A stretch of 64,000 bases of DNA, taken from the NCBI GenBank assembly GCA_036346205.1, contig JARFJB010000102.1, positions 1,746,001 to 1,810,000 of the forward strand, in the 5' to 3' direction. Positions 1 to 11,149 of the stretch are shown piece by piece. Under the pieces are notes generated by a model. It did no database searches and was not told the origin of the DNA. It saw only the letters and a list, made by a program, of their open reading frames with translations. The position numbers and the translations under genes were made by a program. The stretch comes from Vesta saturnalis (taxonomy: Eukaryota; Arthropoda; Insecta; Coleoptera; Lampyridae). Every line of letters begins with the position of its first letter. Positions within the stretch are counted from its first letter, which is position 1.

Positions 1-57
1 GGTTCAAGTCCTACTCGAACAAAACTTTTTATTTATGTATTTAATAAAATTAATAAT
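1..57 (+). repeat. tRNA-derived SINE, 3' part, cut by the window edge
   Basis: The first bases hold a pol III box-B-like string (GGTTCAAGTCC) followed by an AT tail (AACTTTTTATTTATGTATTT). The same box B plus the same tail occurs on the minus strand at 49972-50074, so this is a dispersed element and not a tRNA gene. The tRNA head lies upstream of the window. Confidence 0.65.
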
Positions 58-138
58 AATTTTTAAAAACAATAAGTAATTAGAATACTTAACCTATGGG
101 TTTTTTAAATTTTCAATTTACATTTTATATGAATCTGT

Positions 139-173
139 ACGTTTCGATAACAATTACAGTTATCGTCCTCAGT
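139..173 (-). ncRNA. Hammerhead-like core in PLE-1 left LTR
   Basis: On the minus strand CTGAGGA is followed by a GATAAC/GTTATC helix and then GAAACG. This is the CUGANGA - stem II - GAAA order of a hammerhead ribozyme, with one extra base before the helix. Hammerhead motifs are reported from Penelope-like elements. Stems I and III look short, so activity is unproven. Confidence 0.5.
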
Positions 174-744
174 AAATGGTAATATCTATAAGAATTGCTT
201 GAGATGTTTAAACAGATTTATGAAATATGAAAAAGATGACAACGCAAACATAAGCCTTCTACTAATAAAACAGTTTGATGAACGTATAAAGCCAACTATG
301 GAATACAATTTTAATAAAGGATAACTAGATTCTTAACAAATTAAATATAATTATTAAACTGTCTTCAAGATGAGTGATAAATGTCATACCCAAAGAACAA
401 ATTTAATCAAATCATGATGTAAATGTAAAGTTGTGTAGAACGTTAATTAGAAATGGATAAAAGCATTCACAAATAGAAACTTGGCCTAGCCAAAAGTAAC
501 AGTTAGTAACTGTAATTGTTATTGTACAGTGAAAACAATATAGTGCGTTCAATATAATTTTTAATTTTAACTACATGTTTTAAACTATTACACTGCAGTG
601 GTAACTTTATATATAATTGGAAAAGCATATACTTCAAGGTCTAATGGAAAACAGCAAAAAAACTAGGTATCACAAAAGCTAAAGTTGGTCCCTCAATATC
701 AATCTCAATAGCTTCACGTTGTAAACATAATAATGAGATTGTCT

Positions 745-1190
745 TAACAATATTTCCTAATTATTTAAAGCATGCGCAGCTACCGCAGATTCCTCTAATC
801 CACAAAGTCTCATATGCTTTTTACGTCTTGTATCAAAGCTACGTTTTGTATTTCCAATGTATACTTTTCCACAGAAACAAGATAACTTATACACTCCGGA
901 AGATGACAGTGGGTTTGAAACATTTAGGTGACTTTAAGTATTCTTTAATTTTTCTTGTAGGTTTAACAGCAGTCCTAATGCCATGATTAATAAGAACTTT
1001 TACAATTCGATCTGTAACACTAGTAATGAATGCAAGAAAAGCAGTACCAACATTAAGCACTAGTTTTTCTTCATAGCTATGTCTAGCAGGTGTAATAACA
1101 TTATTAATATCTTTAAGTGAATATCCATTAGCTTGTAAGGATTTTGTTAGACGTTTATGTTCACTTTTCAGGTAATGCATTATATTAAAT
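745..1190 (-). pseudogene. PLE-1a: GIY-YIG endonuclease region, truncated inverted copy
   Basis: Read on the minus strand, this encodes the C-terminal half of a Penelope-like polyprotein. It starts with a linker (SLKDINNVITPARHSYEEK), continues with TDRIVKVLINHGIRTAVKP, a block typical of the region before the endonuclease, and then, after a frame change near 890, YKLSCFCGKVYIGNT. That last string carries the CxC and YIG signature of PLE-type GIY-YIG nucleases, which nick target DNA for reverse transcription. The RT domain is absent because the copy is 5'-truncated near 1190, where it abuts the forward copy. The same blocks recur in the forward copy at 2040-2640. Non-functional. Confidence 0.75.
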
Positions 1191-1329
1191 AAGAACGACT
1201 ATAACATTAAAGTAAAGCAACTGTTGGAACCACAACTTATCGTGAACTTCCAAGAGATCCTACAAAAAAGATTGTTTTTAAATAAAGAACTAATTATTAT
1301 ATATTCCTGAAGAAATAAAAAAAACTAAC

Positions 1330-2660
1330 TAATTCTGAAACTCTTCCTCAAAAGCTATATAGTTCACCAGAAATCCATAACCTAATGTTCCTTTAATGCC
1401 AATTGTTAGTGCAATTGGTTCTCCTACATACAACCCTACGTCTGACATTTTTGCTACAGCCTCATATAAATAAAACACCCCATTATATTAAAAATTTATT
1501 AAAAGTTTATTGGAAAAATACATAATTTCAAACAAATGTATTTATCATATCTTTCGAAAGGATATCACAGTTCCTTTTTACCACTGTCTTATAACGACTT
1601 ATTTTCAGTGGAATAATAAATTCTATGAAATTTACATGGAAACATTTGAAACAGCGTTACAACAAGTACCTAAAAAACCTTTAGTATGGTATAGATATGT
1701 AGATGACACATTTGTTATTTAGAGACATGGAGAAGAAGCACTACATGGATTTTTAATTTTTATAAATTGTTTTTATCCAAATATCCAGATTACCATTGAG
1801 ATGGAAACTAATGGAAGTTTACCATTTCTTGACGTACTTATATCTAAGACTAACGTTTTACTATCTTCTAGATTTAACAGCCGACACCACCGATAGATAC
1901 CTTCGTAAATGATCAAACTACCATCCACGTCAAAAAACTGGTGTAATTAAACCTTTAGTGGATCGCGCTAAACGAATTTGTGATCTGAATTTTTGAAAGA
2001 TGGATATAAATATTTACCAAAATAACTACAAGCTAATGGTATTCACTTAAAGATCTTAATAATATTACACCCGCTAGGCATAACTATAAAGAAACCTAGT
2101 GCTTAATGTTGGTACAGTTTCACTTTCTATTACTCCCAACGCAAACAGGGGTCTTACAAGCTGAACGTGTGCATCTATGTATCTTTATGTGGCGTCCAAG
2201 CCCCCAAACGGAGAAACCGACTTTGATTTAGTTATTTTTGTGTTTCAAAGGTGATTTAATCGAGAGTGTTCTTAGCTACGATTCAAGAACATCTGTTCCG
2301 CTCATTCCTAGTTGATGAAGGGAAGAGGTTTTTTGATGTCGGAGTATTTTTAAAAATTTTACGCTTCTTATATAACTAATGTCTCAAATAGAACTGAAAA
2401 AATCCTAATTGATCATGGGATTAGAACCGTTTTTAGACGTTCAAGAAAGGTTAAGAAACATTTAAGGTCACCTAAAGATGTTTGAAATCCATTGTCATCT
2501 TCCAGGGTGTATAAGTTATCTTGTTCTTGTGGAAAGGTATACGTCGGAACCATGCGAAACGTATGTGTTAATTTGTAGATTAGGGCAATCAGAGAAATCT
2601 GCGGTAGTTGAGCGTGCTTTAAATAATCTGAATTATGACATTCAATTTTAAATATAAGAA
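1330..2660 (+). pseudogene. PLE-1b: Penelope-like reverse transcriptase-endonuclease
   Basis: A broken forward copy of a PLE polyprotein. In order: a degraded IHKP...PIVSAIGSPTY block (about 1365-1465), typical of the PLE RT N-terminus; a palm segment ending in WYRYVDDTFVI (1510-1722), in which YVDD carries the catalytic Asp pair; then FLDVLI (about 1830). The linker and endonuclease follow (ILIDHGIRTVFRR near 2400, YKLSCSCGKVYVGT near 2515-2555). Stops and frameshifts occur throughout, so no working product is possible. The 3' end continues into the LTR-like region up to about 3460. Confidence 0.8.
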
Positions 2661-3328
2661 TAATATCAAGAAAAACTCGTTATTATGTGCGTTTACAAGC
2701 AGAGACTATTGAGATATATAAACATACTAATAACTTTAAGGCAATAAGAAAATCTCCGTTTAAATAAGTTTTGGCATCTTATACTTAAAAGAGGCACAAT
2801 GGTACGTCTTAATTTTTCATTTTAGCTTTTGGTATGTCGAGGTTTTTGCAGTATTTTTTCATAGACCTTGAAGTAAACGCTTTACCAATTTTATGTTAAG
2901 TTACCACAGCACTATAATAATTTAACATATGCAGTTGAAATAAAAAATCATATTAAATGTACTATATTGTATTTTCACTGTACAATAACAATTACAATTA
3001 TTAACAGAAAACTATTTCATTGTTAGATTTGACTAGATCTTTAGTTCGTATGTCGAGTTTTTATTTGATTTTGTTAAATTTTATTAAATTTGCTCTTTGA
3101 TTATGACATTCTTCACTGTTAGCCTTCGACCGTTAGTATATCAGTATAATGATATTTAATGTATTAAGAATCTAGTTATTCTTTACTAAAATTAGATTCC
3201 ATAGTTGATTTTATACGTTTATCAAACTGTTATATTAATAGCAGGCTTACGTTTGCGTTTTCACCTTTTTTATATTTCATAAATTTGTTCTAACATGTCA
3301 AGCAATTCTTATAGATATTACCGTTTAC

Positions 3329-3355
3329 TGAGAACTATAATTCCTATCGAAACGT
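3329..3355 (+). ncRNA. Degenerate hammerhead-like core, PLE-1 right LTR
   Basis: CTGAGAA, a damaged helix, then CGAAACG: the inverted counterpart of 139-173. The stem II pairing is largely lost, so this copy should be inactive. Confidence 0.35.
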
Positions 3356-3539
3356 ATAGATTTATATAAAACATAAATAGAAAAATACACCATTTAAAAA
3401 AACATAAAAGCTAAGTATTTTACTTATAAATATGAATGGTGAATATTTAAATTTCCATAAAATAAGTTATGCGAACAAATCATCAAGGTAAACTAGCAAA
3501 TTTGATGCAAATTCAACTTCTATATTTAAAATATATATT

Positions 3540-3870
3540 AAAGGTATAAAATCAACCTGTTCGTTATTAAAGGTATTTTATGTTTATGTTTATAAATTTC
3601 GAGGGCTTTCAAAACATTTAATTTGTCTTTTTTATTACAAAAATTTAACAATTTAATTTTGTTTTGTGATGTCATACGGTGTATTTACTATTATATTATG
3701 TATGGCATAATTCGATTCGTCTGTGTGTATTTGTAACATTTAACGTGTTCTTTGGATCTAATATAAAAGTATCTAATGTTTGTTCAGATAAATAGAATTA
3801 CATGATGTGCAGTTTAGTTCAGGAATACCCGAATTTCGAAAGATCATTAGGTGAACCTTTGTGGTAAATA
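3540..3870 (-). pseudogene. PLE endonuclease C-terminal fragment
   Basis: On the minus strand a decayed GIPELNCTSCNSIYL string (near 3800-3860) matches the zinc-binding Cys pair and the YIG strand of a PLE GIY-YIG domain. It is followed by RIMPYII and, near the end (3560-3640), LNVLKALEIYKHKHKIPL, the usual PLE C-terminal block. It lies just right of the proposed PLE-1 end, in the opposite orientation to PLE-2, and may be the inverted partner of PLE-2. Stops interrupt it; no RT domain is seen on this strand. Confidence 0.6.
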
Positions 3871-4019
3871 AGTATTTAAGAACACTTGTATTGGTTTTGG
3901 AAGCTACTTGTTGTTTTTTTTTTGTAATGTGTGAGCTACGTTTTGTAATATAAAAAAAATTAAAAAAATGTATTGTTTAACCAAGAATGCCTAAAGAAAA
4001 AGGTGATGTCTACTTACGT

Positions 4020-6060
4020 TAACCTATTTTCTAGAACTACAAATTTGATAATTAGGAAGATAATTAAGAATCCTCAAAGAAGATGACTTAAAGAACAAGC
4101 TAAGAAGTGGTTTCAAACTAGAAATAACCTGCATATTTAATCAAAGGTACTTTATTCTGAAATTTTATATAAAATACATAATGATGAATTTGATATATTT
4201 GACAATAACATTAGACAAACTGTCAGTTACATCAAACATAAAAAATACATCACATAAAGAATTAAATTCTAAAACTTGTCCAAAAGCATCACCATCAATA
4301 TAGAACACAAATCAGAACAGTTCGTACAATTTTCACACAAAATTCTTAAACTTGTCAAATGTTCAATTTCATAATAAATAATTAGAGTTTCTTAAGAAAG
4401 GTTAAGTATAGCCCTTTTCGTATATTCACTAACTATATGAAAGGTATCTTAGCAGTAGAATTCGAAATGCATCTTAGAAATGATCATAATTATATCAAAT
4501 TTACTTATGTGTTACGATTATCTATTGAAATCAGTTAAGAATAACAGCAACACAAATGATCTAATTTCTGTTAAAGCAGACAAATAATTTTATTATTAAC
4601 GAAAATTTAGAAATATTAAATAAAAAATCCCGAAAATTTAAAAAGATGTAAGAAAGTTTACAAAACTGGAATATCTACTTTACAGATTTAGAGAAACAAA
4701 AAATTTTATACAAGCACCTTAAAAATCCACAAGCTAAATATATCTGTTAGACCCGCGTGACTAGCCATACATTAGCAAATAAACTAAACGACAAAATAAC
4801 TAACATTTTAAAGTACAGATAAAAACATTCTATTAAGAATTCTTTAGAACTAATTAATAAACTACAAAACATAAAATTACCACAACATAATAAACTCGTA
4901 AGTTTTGATGTTACCAGCATGTTTTCTAAAGCATCCCCTTAAAAATATATGCGTTTATTAAATAACTTTTCATTTAACAATAATGTTGAATTAGCCACAA
5001 AAATGGAGTTAATTCAATTGTTTGATACTGTGTTAATTGAACATTTATTTATTGAAAAAGACTGTTTACGTATGGGTAGACCAATTCGGCCAATTTTAGC
5101 TAATGTCTTTATGGGTAATTTAGAAAATAATTTTTTTTGATTAATTGGAATACTTAGCTTTTTTTCAGTTTTTAATTGCGTATTTTTGTATTTATGTTTT
5201 ACACAAATTTATACGTTTCGATAACACTTACAGTTATCGATAACTGTAAGTGTTATAGAATTAGTGTAAAAAATAAATACAAAAATACGCCATTAGGAAC
5301 CCAAAAAAGTATTTTAATTATGTGTAATAATTGTGAAACATTAGATATCTTGGATTAATTCTTTGATAATATTGTATTTTGGTTTCGTTATGTTGACATT
5401 TTCACATGTTTTGATAGTTCATCAGATTTTATTGATGAGCTCTTAGTTAATATTAACAATTTATATCTTCACATAAAGTGTATACTAAAGAAAGAACAAA
5501 ATATAATCTAGATTTAAACATAAAAACTAATACACAGAACAAGTTTGAGTTCTCCATATTCAGAAAAGCTAAACATACAGACATAATTCCAAACGATTAT
5601 GTCACCATAAAACACATGTTAACTACATATAAATCATAATAGAGCAATGTCATGACCATTAAACCAAACAGATATCAATCATAAAACAAATAGCACTAGC
5701 AAATGGTTACATTTCAGATAAAATCGATACTTTAGTAAAAATTATCTATCAAAAACATTTACCCAGTTAACATAGAACCGACAGAATACATGCATATCAA
5801 TTTCATATTTTGGAAAATATCTGAAAAAGTAGCTCACATATCATAAAGAACAAGAAGTGCAAAGTAGCTTTCAATGTCCTTACATATTTATTTAATGCCA
5901 AAGATTCAACTAGCGATATTTTGAAGGAAGGTATTTATACCAATTATACTAAACATCTAATAGTAAATAATCACCGTATGACATAAAACCATATTAAATT
6001 TTTACATTTTTGTAATAAAAAACAAGTTAAATGTTTTGGAAGCATTGGAAATTTATAAAC
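4020..6060 (+). pseudogene. PLE-2: Penelope-like RT-endonuclease, interrupted
   Basis: A decayed forward PLE reading region. Recognisable blocks in order: a DLEKQQILY-like segment (about 4680), KLVSFDVTSMFSK (about 4890-4930; FDVTS..F is RT motif A), CLRMGRPIRPILANVFMG (about 5070-5118, motif B), WFRYVDIFTCF (about 5380-5415, motif C with the second catalytic Asp lost), FSIFRKAKHTD (about 5550), and a decayed endonuclease tail with YLFNAKDSTSDIL and LIVNNHRMT (5880-5980). A palindromic LTR insertion (5147-5352) sits between motifs B and C. Multiple stops. The DNA resembles PLE-4 at 10370, so both belong to one family. Confidence 0.75.
5147..5352. mobile_element. Palindromic PLE-LTR insertion inside PLE-2
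   Basis: This 206-bp insertion is flanked by the 8-bp repeat GATTAATT (5139-5146 and 5353-5360). It is almost entirely one inverted repeat: the arms around 5179-5204 and 5264-5290 are complementary, and the centre (about 5236) joins two GATAAC/GTTATC helices head to head. The sequence is the PLE LTR-like end seen at 78-180 and 46650-47120. Both CTGA halves of the hammerhead-like core are lost at the fold point. Confidence 0.7.
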
Positions 6061-6069
6061 ATAAACCGA

Positions 6070-6860
6070 AAGTACCTTTAATGAACGAACATTTTTTTTA
6101 AATTTTAGTTATAGCAAATTTCGCTTAGATTTTAATAAATAGATTTTTTTGTTTAGGTACTACTCACTTGTCTATTTTGGTATCCAAATAAACTCATTAT
6201 ATACCGTCTTTAATGTCCTAGAAACGAAAAAATAAATAATGATCCCAAAAAAGCCATAAATCCTTAAAGTAAAGCTTCATAATGCAAATTAAAGGCATCA
6301 GTGTGTATTAAAGTACTTTTTGTAATATGTTAACTACTTTTTGTGATATTTTCCAAAATATGAACGTAGTATTTACTTATTTCTGCCGGTTCTGTGTTAA
6401 TTGTGTAAATGTTCCTGATAGATGGTTTGTGCTTTCGATTTTTAGCCCAGGTGTCGATTATATTTGAAATGTAACCATTTGCTTGTGCTATTGGCTTTAT
6501 AATTGATAATTATTTATTGAAATTTGTTTCATTTAAATATGACATTGCTCTATGTAATAATGTTCTATATCTATATGCAGCTAACTAATGTGTTTTGTAG
6601 TGACATGCATGGTTTGGAATTGTAATGTCTGCATGTGCAGGTTTTCTGAATATGCAGAACAGGAGGTTAACGTTGTTTATCACCTAATTAAAGTTATGAT
6701 CACTACTCTAATACTTAAACTAATGATTTGATACGGTTGGGTAAATTATAGGAAAGAAGTTATTAATACGTTCATATTCACATATTGAATTCTTTTACAA
6801 TAAAAATATTAATTATGATTAGAATTTGTTCTTGTGTTTTTGTTTGTACTTAGATTGATA
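6070..6860 (-). pseudogene. PLE-3: inverted PLE fragment (RT C-terminus and linker)
   Basis: On the minus strand the region reads IFRKPAHADITIPNHACH (about 6590-6650), then IKPIAQANGYISNIIDTW (about 6430-6490), then ILENITKSS (about 6340). This is the block order after the RT palm in Penelope-like elements (FRKP.HTD, IA..NGY, linker). PLE-2 carries the same blocks on the plus strand at 5550-5830, so the two lie tail to tail with the junction near 6060-6170. Stops are frequent. Upstream of about 6720 similarity fades into AT-rich DNA. Confidence 0.7.
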
Positions 6861-7098
6861 CAAATCGGGTTGATGTAGAGTAAATTAACAATTACGGGGT
6901 ATGAATGAAATGTGACAACAGGGTGTTTAAAATAATTATGTCAAATGAATCGGCAATTCGGTAACTAATTAATGCTCATTTATTGTAAGTTTTGTATTAT
7001 TGAACGAATAAGTTCAAAGGTAAATATGTAATTAATTTTTAATCAATGTTAGTTCGTAATGCGCCAGATTTGTTTAATGAGTACTCGGTTCAGATGAG

Positions 7099-7333
7099 TT
7101 TGATGTTTGATATTTGATGTTTGATGTTTGATGTTTGATGTTTGATATTTGATGTTTGATGTTTGATGTTTGATGTTTGATGTTTGATGTTTGATGTTTG
7201 ATGTTTGATGTTTGATGTTTGATGTTTGATGTTTGATGTTTGATGTTTGATGTTTGATGTTTGATGTTTGATGTTTGATGTTTGATGTTTGATGTTTGAT
7301 GTTTGATGTTTGATGTTTGATGTTTGATGTTTA
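7099..7333 (+). repeat. Heptamer tandem array (TTTGATG)n
   Basis: About 33 copies of a 7-bp unit with very few variants (for example TTTGATA near 7110 and 7145). Because 7 is not a multiple of 3, every frame is open for long stretches; the minus strand reads as a periodic peptide (IKHQTSN). That open frame is a by-product of the repeat, not a gene. Confidence 0.95.
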
Positions 7334-7589
7334 ATGGTGGTGGTGCGATGATGTAAAAATAGTCTCAAAGGAATTCAAGTGGTGGTGTAGATCATGGATT
7401 TTTGGCTTATGGGCCGGTTATTGCAATTACAGGAATGGGAGGTGCCGGGATGAATTAGAGGGAGAGACATGTGGTGTTGGCGTGAGTATTAGTTGGACTG
7501 GTTGCTGTGGGGGTGGTCGATGTGTTGACCTCCGGCAATGGTATTAGTAATTATGATTGCCAAGGGAAGATAGTTGGTAGGAGAAGTGA

Positions 7590-7880
7590 TTATTTACCTT
7601 GGACTTACACCACCGTCAGTAATAATGCGTCTGTCGGTAATATCTTTATTTATTCTCCTCGAAGTGGTAAACGCCAAGAAGACCGTACAAATGGTTGCGT
7701 CGGACTATTGGTCGATCTAGGATATAAAGATGGGATTTAGGATTGGATCGAGAAGAAATTATTTATCCGGGGCATAAACCACCGTTAGTAATAATGACAT
7801 CTCTCTGCGATCTTATGTACTCTCCTCGGGATGGTAAGCGCCAAGAAGTTCGCACAAACGACAACCTACGATCGCAATTT
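7590..7880. repeat. Diverged two-copy tandem repeat, unit about 170 bp
   Basis: ACCACCGTCAGTAATAATG at about 7610 recurs as ACCACCGTTAGTAATAATG at about 7780, and the following TCTCCTCG..GTAA.CGCCAAGAAG also repeats, at a spacing of about 170 bp. The rest of 7340-8080 holds nothing I recognise. Confidence 0.6.
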
Positions 7881-8082
7881 GGGGGCGAAGGGGATGAGGT
7901 TCTTATCTGGATCGCGTAAAATAGGTATTAATAATTTAGGATATCAGGTAATTTAGATTTAAACGAATGTGCGGTTTATAATAATTGATAGGATTCAAGT
8001 CATTCAAGATATCAATAATATCAATGACAGGTGGTAGGCATGTATACTCCATGCCAGCCGGGGAGGTACCACCACCCTTACC

Positions 8083-9621
8083 ATGGGCTCCTTAATATTG
8101 GGTCTCCGATTTTCTGAGCTCGGTAAGGGCTGCCAACCTTCATCATGGAAGTTAGCAAATGTTCAACCTATTCCAAAAAAAGGCGATAAGACCGATCCCT
8201 CAAATTACCGACCAATTGCCATCACTTCCATGTTATCTAAAATCATGGAAAAAGCAATCAATCAGCAACTACTCACGTTCCTTGAAACTAACAAACTCCT
8301 TAGTGACCACCAATATCGGTTTAGGCAAAGTCGTTCAACAGGCGATCTTCTTTCATATGTGACCCAAGTTTGGAACAATACACTAAAGCAGTCCGGTGAA
8401 ACAGTTGTAGTCGCTTTAGATATCTCAAAGGCATTTGACCAAGTTTGGCATAAGTGTTTACCTGCCAAACTCACCTCGTTTGGGTTAAATGATACGCTCA
8501 TCAACTGGGTTTCTAGTTTCCTTGATAAAAGACGAATACGTGTCGTAGTTGATGGCTTTTTTTCAAAAGAAGTTAGCATTAACGCGGGCGTACCACAGGG
8601 ATCCGTTATAGCGCCTACACTTTTTCTACTGCACATAAATGACCTTATTTCTTCAACAACTAACCCTATCCATTGCTTTGCTGACGATAGCACTCTTCAC
8701 TGTAGTTCATCTCAGTCTACTCATAGTGATAATCCACCTTCTATGTCAAATCAAGAAATTAAAGCTGAAATGGCAAATTCAATCAACAAAGACATTCAAC
8801 GTATTCTCGAATGGGGAAGCAATAATCTAGTTGAATTTAATGTTAACAAAACTCAGTGTTGCCTTATGTCCGCCAAAAAAGATCGATCATTTCCTGTTGT
8901 AAGTATGAATGGCTGAGTTCTTAAGTTTTCAGACTCTATTACTCTGTTGGGTATGACTGTATCTTCAAATCTCTCATGGGTTGACCATATTCTGTCAGCT
9001 ACCAAAACAGCTGCTCGTAAAATAGGCTTTTTGTACAGATCTAAGCAGTACTTTACCTCTCGACAACTCCTTCTGCTGTATAAGGCCCAAATTCGGCCTC
9101 ATCTGGAATATAATTCTCACCTCTGGGTTAGTGCTCCCCAATTCACTCTCGATATCGTTGATCGTATTCAAAAGAGAGCGATTAGGCTTATAAATGACCC
9201 GTCGTTAACTTCTCACATACAGTCCCTTGAGCATAGAAGGATGGTTTCAGTTCTATCTTTGTATTATCGTTATTACAACGGTTATTGTGCTGCTGAATTA
9301 TATTCTTTGATACCATCTCGGGCTATCTTTTCGAGAAACACTCGGTTCGCTCATTCACATCATCAGTATGCAGTACAAATCTCCACTTGTCGTACCAAAC
9401 GGGCGCAATCCACATTTTTCTACACGGCTTCTAACCTCTGGAATGATCTCCATAGTTCCTGTTTTTCTCTCACTTATGATAAGAGAAAATTTAAGGTAGC
9501 TGTTCATAGGCATCTATTGACAATTCATTATCCCTCTATCCATCCTCCTAAGTGTTCCTGAGTGCTTTAGCACAATAGGCCTAATTTAGCCTGTTCAGGT
9601 CCACAATCATAAAAAAAAAAA
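8083..9621 (+). pseudogene. LINE-A copy 1: jockey/CR1-like RT, 5'-truncated
   Basis: The 3' half of a non-LTR retrotransposon ORF2. RT motifs run in order: NVQPIPKKGDKTDPSNYRPI (about 8158), VALDISKAFDQVWH (motif A, about 8410), AGVPQGSVIAPTLF (motif B, about 8583), CFADDSTLH (motif C with both Asp, about 8675). The thumb and C-terminal region follow, to the stop at 9559-9561. One in-frame TGA (8914-8916) breaks the frame; the second copy at 54673-56262 has TCA there, so this is a single nonsense change. A short 3' UTR and an A-run (9611-9621) end the element. The endonuclease domain is missing by 5' truncation near 8120, so the first Met is not a true start. Clade assignment is tentative. 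Confidence 0.85.
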
Positions 9622-9989
9622 CGTAATAACAGGAATAATAATAATCAGGGTAATATTAATAATGTTTAAGATTCAAGTAACCCAGGATATTAATAATAAT
9701 AGTATCAGGAATAATAATGGAAGTGAATTTGTGATGCGAGCGGTCGGGGATTTTATAGGGCGATTGGAACGTAGTGGAAAAGGGGTGTGCAACTGATCAC
9801 ATTTATTGATAATGATATTACAGTTGCCAAAGGAAGTAATAAATATGCGTTGATAGGAATTATTTACTAGGATAAGGACATTTATTGTAAGGATTTTCAG
9901 GATCGTTACAAACTTATGATTAAACATGGAATAGCAAGACTAAATGTATGGTTTAACCAATAATTCTTAAAGAAAAGGATGGAAAACGG

Positions 9990-10345
9990 AAATGGCCACG
10001 TGTTTCATTCCACTATCTCTAGGAGATGGTGGGCTGCTTGAGCTTTCCAAGCTCGTTCAGCTACAATGATGGATTCCCAACATACATACATTAAGTATGT
10101 ATGCATGGTGGGATTAAGAATAGGTAGAGTCACAATAGGATTGAAAGGAACGGAATTAGTGTTCTGAGGGGGAAGATACTACCCCAGCATACGCCTACAT
10201 GGCCGCACATGGTGTACGTATTTGCAGTAACCACGCTGCTAAATGTGTTTGAGGAAAACTCCCTGAAAGAACATCAGGAATCGAACCCATTACCTCCTGA
10301 ATGCTAAGCAGATCATGTTACCACAACTCCACTAGCTCGGTAAAA
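9990..10345 (-). repeat. tRNA-derived SINE
   Basis: Read on the minus strand from 10345, the element begins with an A-box-like segment (GAGCTAGTGGAGTTGTGGTA) and, about 35 bp later, a B box (GGTTCGATTCC, about 10270-10280). A tRNA-unrelated body of about 270 bp follows. This is the usual pol III SINE layout. I see no second full copy in the window. Its head differs from that of the 1 / 49972 / 62510 family. Confidence 0.65.
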
Positions 10346-10369
10346 AAGGTGGTACCTACTTAAGTTAAC

Positions 10370-10900
10370 CTGTTCAACAAAAATAATCTAATTTGCGTTA
10401 AATCAGATAAAGATCACACTTATATATTTCAAATTGAGGTCCTATATTTCAAAGATATGTGAAAGAAAATTTACAAAACTTCAATATCTGCTTTACAGAT
10501 TTAGAGAAACAACAAATTTTATACAATAACCCACAGTCACCAAAACTGTACTAACTTACATTTTAAAGTACAATTCAAAACATTCCATTATGAATTTTTT
10601 AGAAGTTATGGTGTTAGCTTTCAAAATTGATACCAATGTTCTTAGATATTTATGTCATGCCAAAGATTTAACTAACGACATTTTGTAGGTAGGGTGCTTA
10701 TAAATTGAACTGCACATGCTGTAATTATGTTTATATTGGACAAACACTTAGGAACTTTGATATAAGATACAAAGAACACATGAGATGTTAGAAATATAAA
10801 CACTCAGACAATCAAATTATGCCACGCATTTAATAGTAAGTAATTAAATATTTGCAATAGGATTACGTTAGTGTATTATAATTAAACACAAATTAAATTA
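10370..10900 (+). pseudogene. PLE-4: internally deleted Penelope-like fragment
   Basis: Nucleotide similarity to PLE-2 is clear: the stretch with CTTTACAGATTTAGAGAAAC at about 10490-10510 matches about 4678-4698. Most of the RT is then missing, and the sequence jumps near 10610 to the endonuclease part, where CTCCNYVYIGQTLRNFDIRY (about 10710-10770) shows the Cys pair, YIG and a basic helix of the GIY-YIG fold. Non-functional because of the deletion and stops. Confidence 0.7.
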
Positions 10901-11149
10901 GTACAAATTTTACGATTTAGCCAAGTAAAGAAGAAAGTGGGTATACTCCCAATGATATTCCAATATTTGGAATTATTGCTTAAGAAGTATGTATTTGAAA
11001 TATAAATGGCATTTTAAAATATCTAGTGTGGATCACCACACGACCTTCCAACCTACAAAATGGAAATTAAAATAATTTTAATTACATTTTTTTAGGATAA
11101 TTATGTAGCCTCTTTTATAATAAGTTAATTACGAAAATATACGTCATTT

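Larger units (their letters stand above)
71..3467. mobile_element. PLE-1: Penelope-like element, head-to-head inverted composite
   Basis: A forward RT-endonuclease copy (about 1.3-3.46 kb) is preceded by a 5'-truncated copy of its own 3' end in the opposite orientation (about 0.08-1.19 kb). Both outer ends are therefore the same LTR-like sequence, inverted. The arms share the hairpin core near 139-173 and 3329-3355 and the endonuclease coding region. AATAAGT occurs at 71-77 and 3461-3467 and is a possible 7-bp target duplication, which would make the insertion about 3.38 kb. Partial inverted copies of this kind are known for Penelope-like elements. Confidence 0.7.

Noticed and set aside
7090..7368. 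Open frame with a periodic IKHQTSN peptide on the minus strand
   Set aside because: It is the translation of the heptamer array; every frame of a 7-bp repeat without stops stays open.
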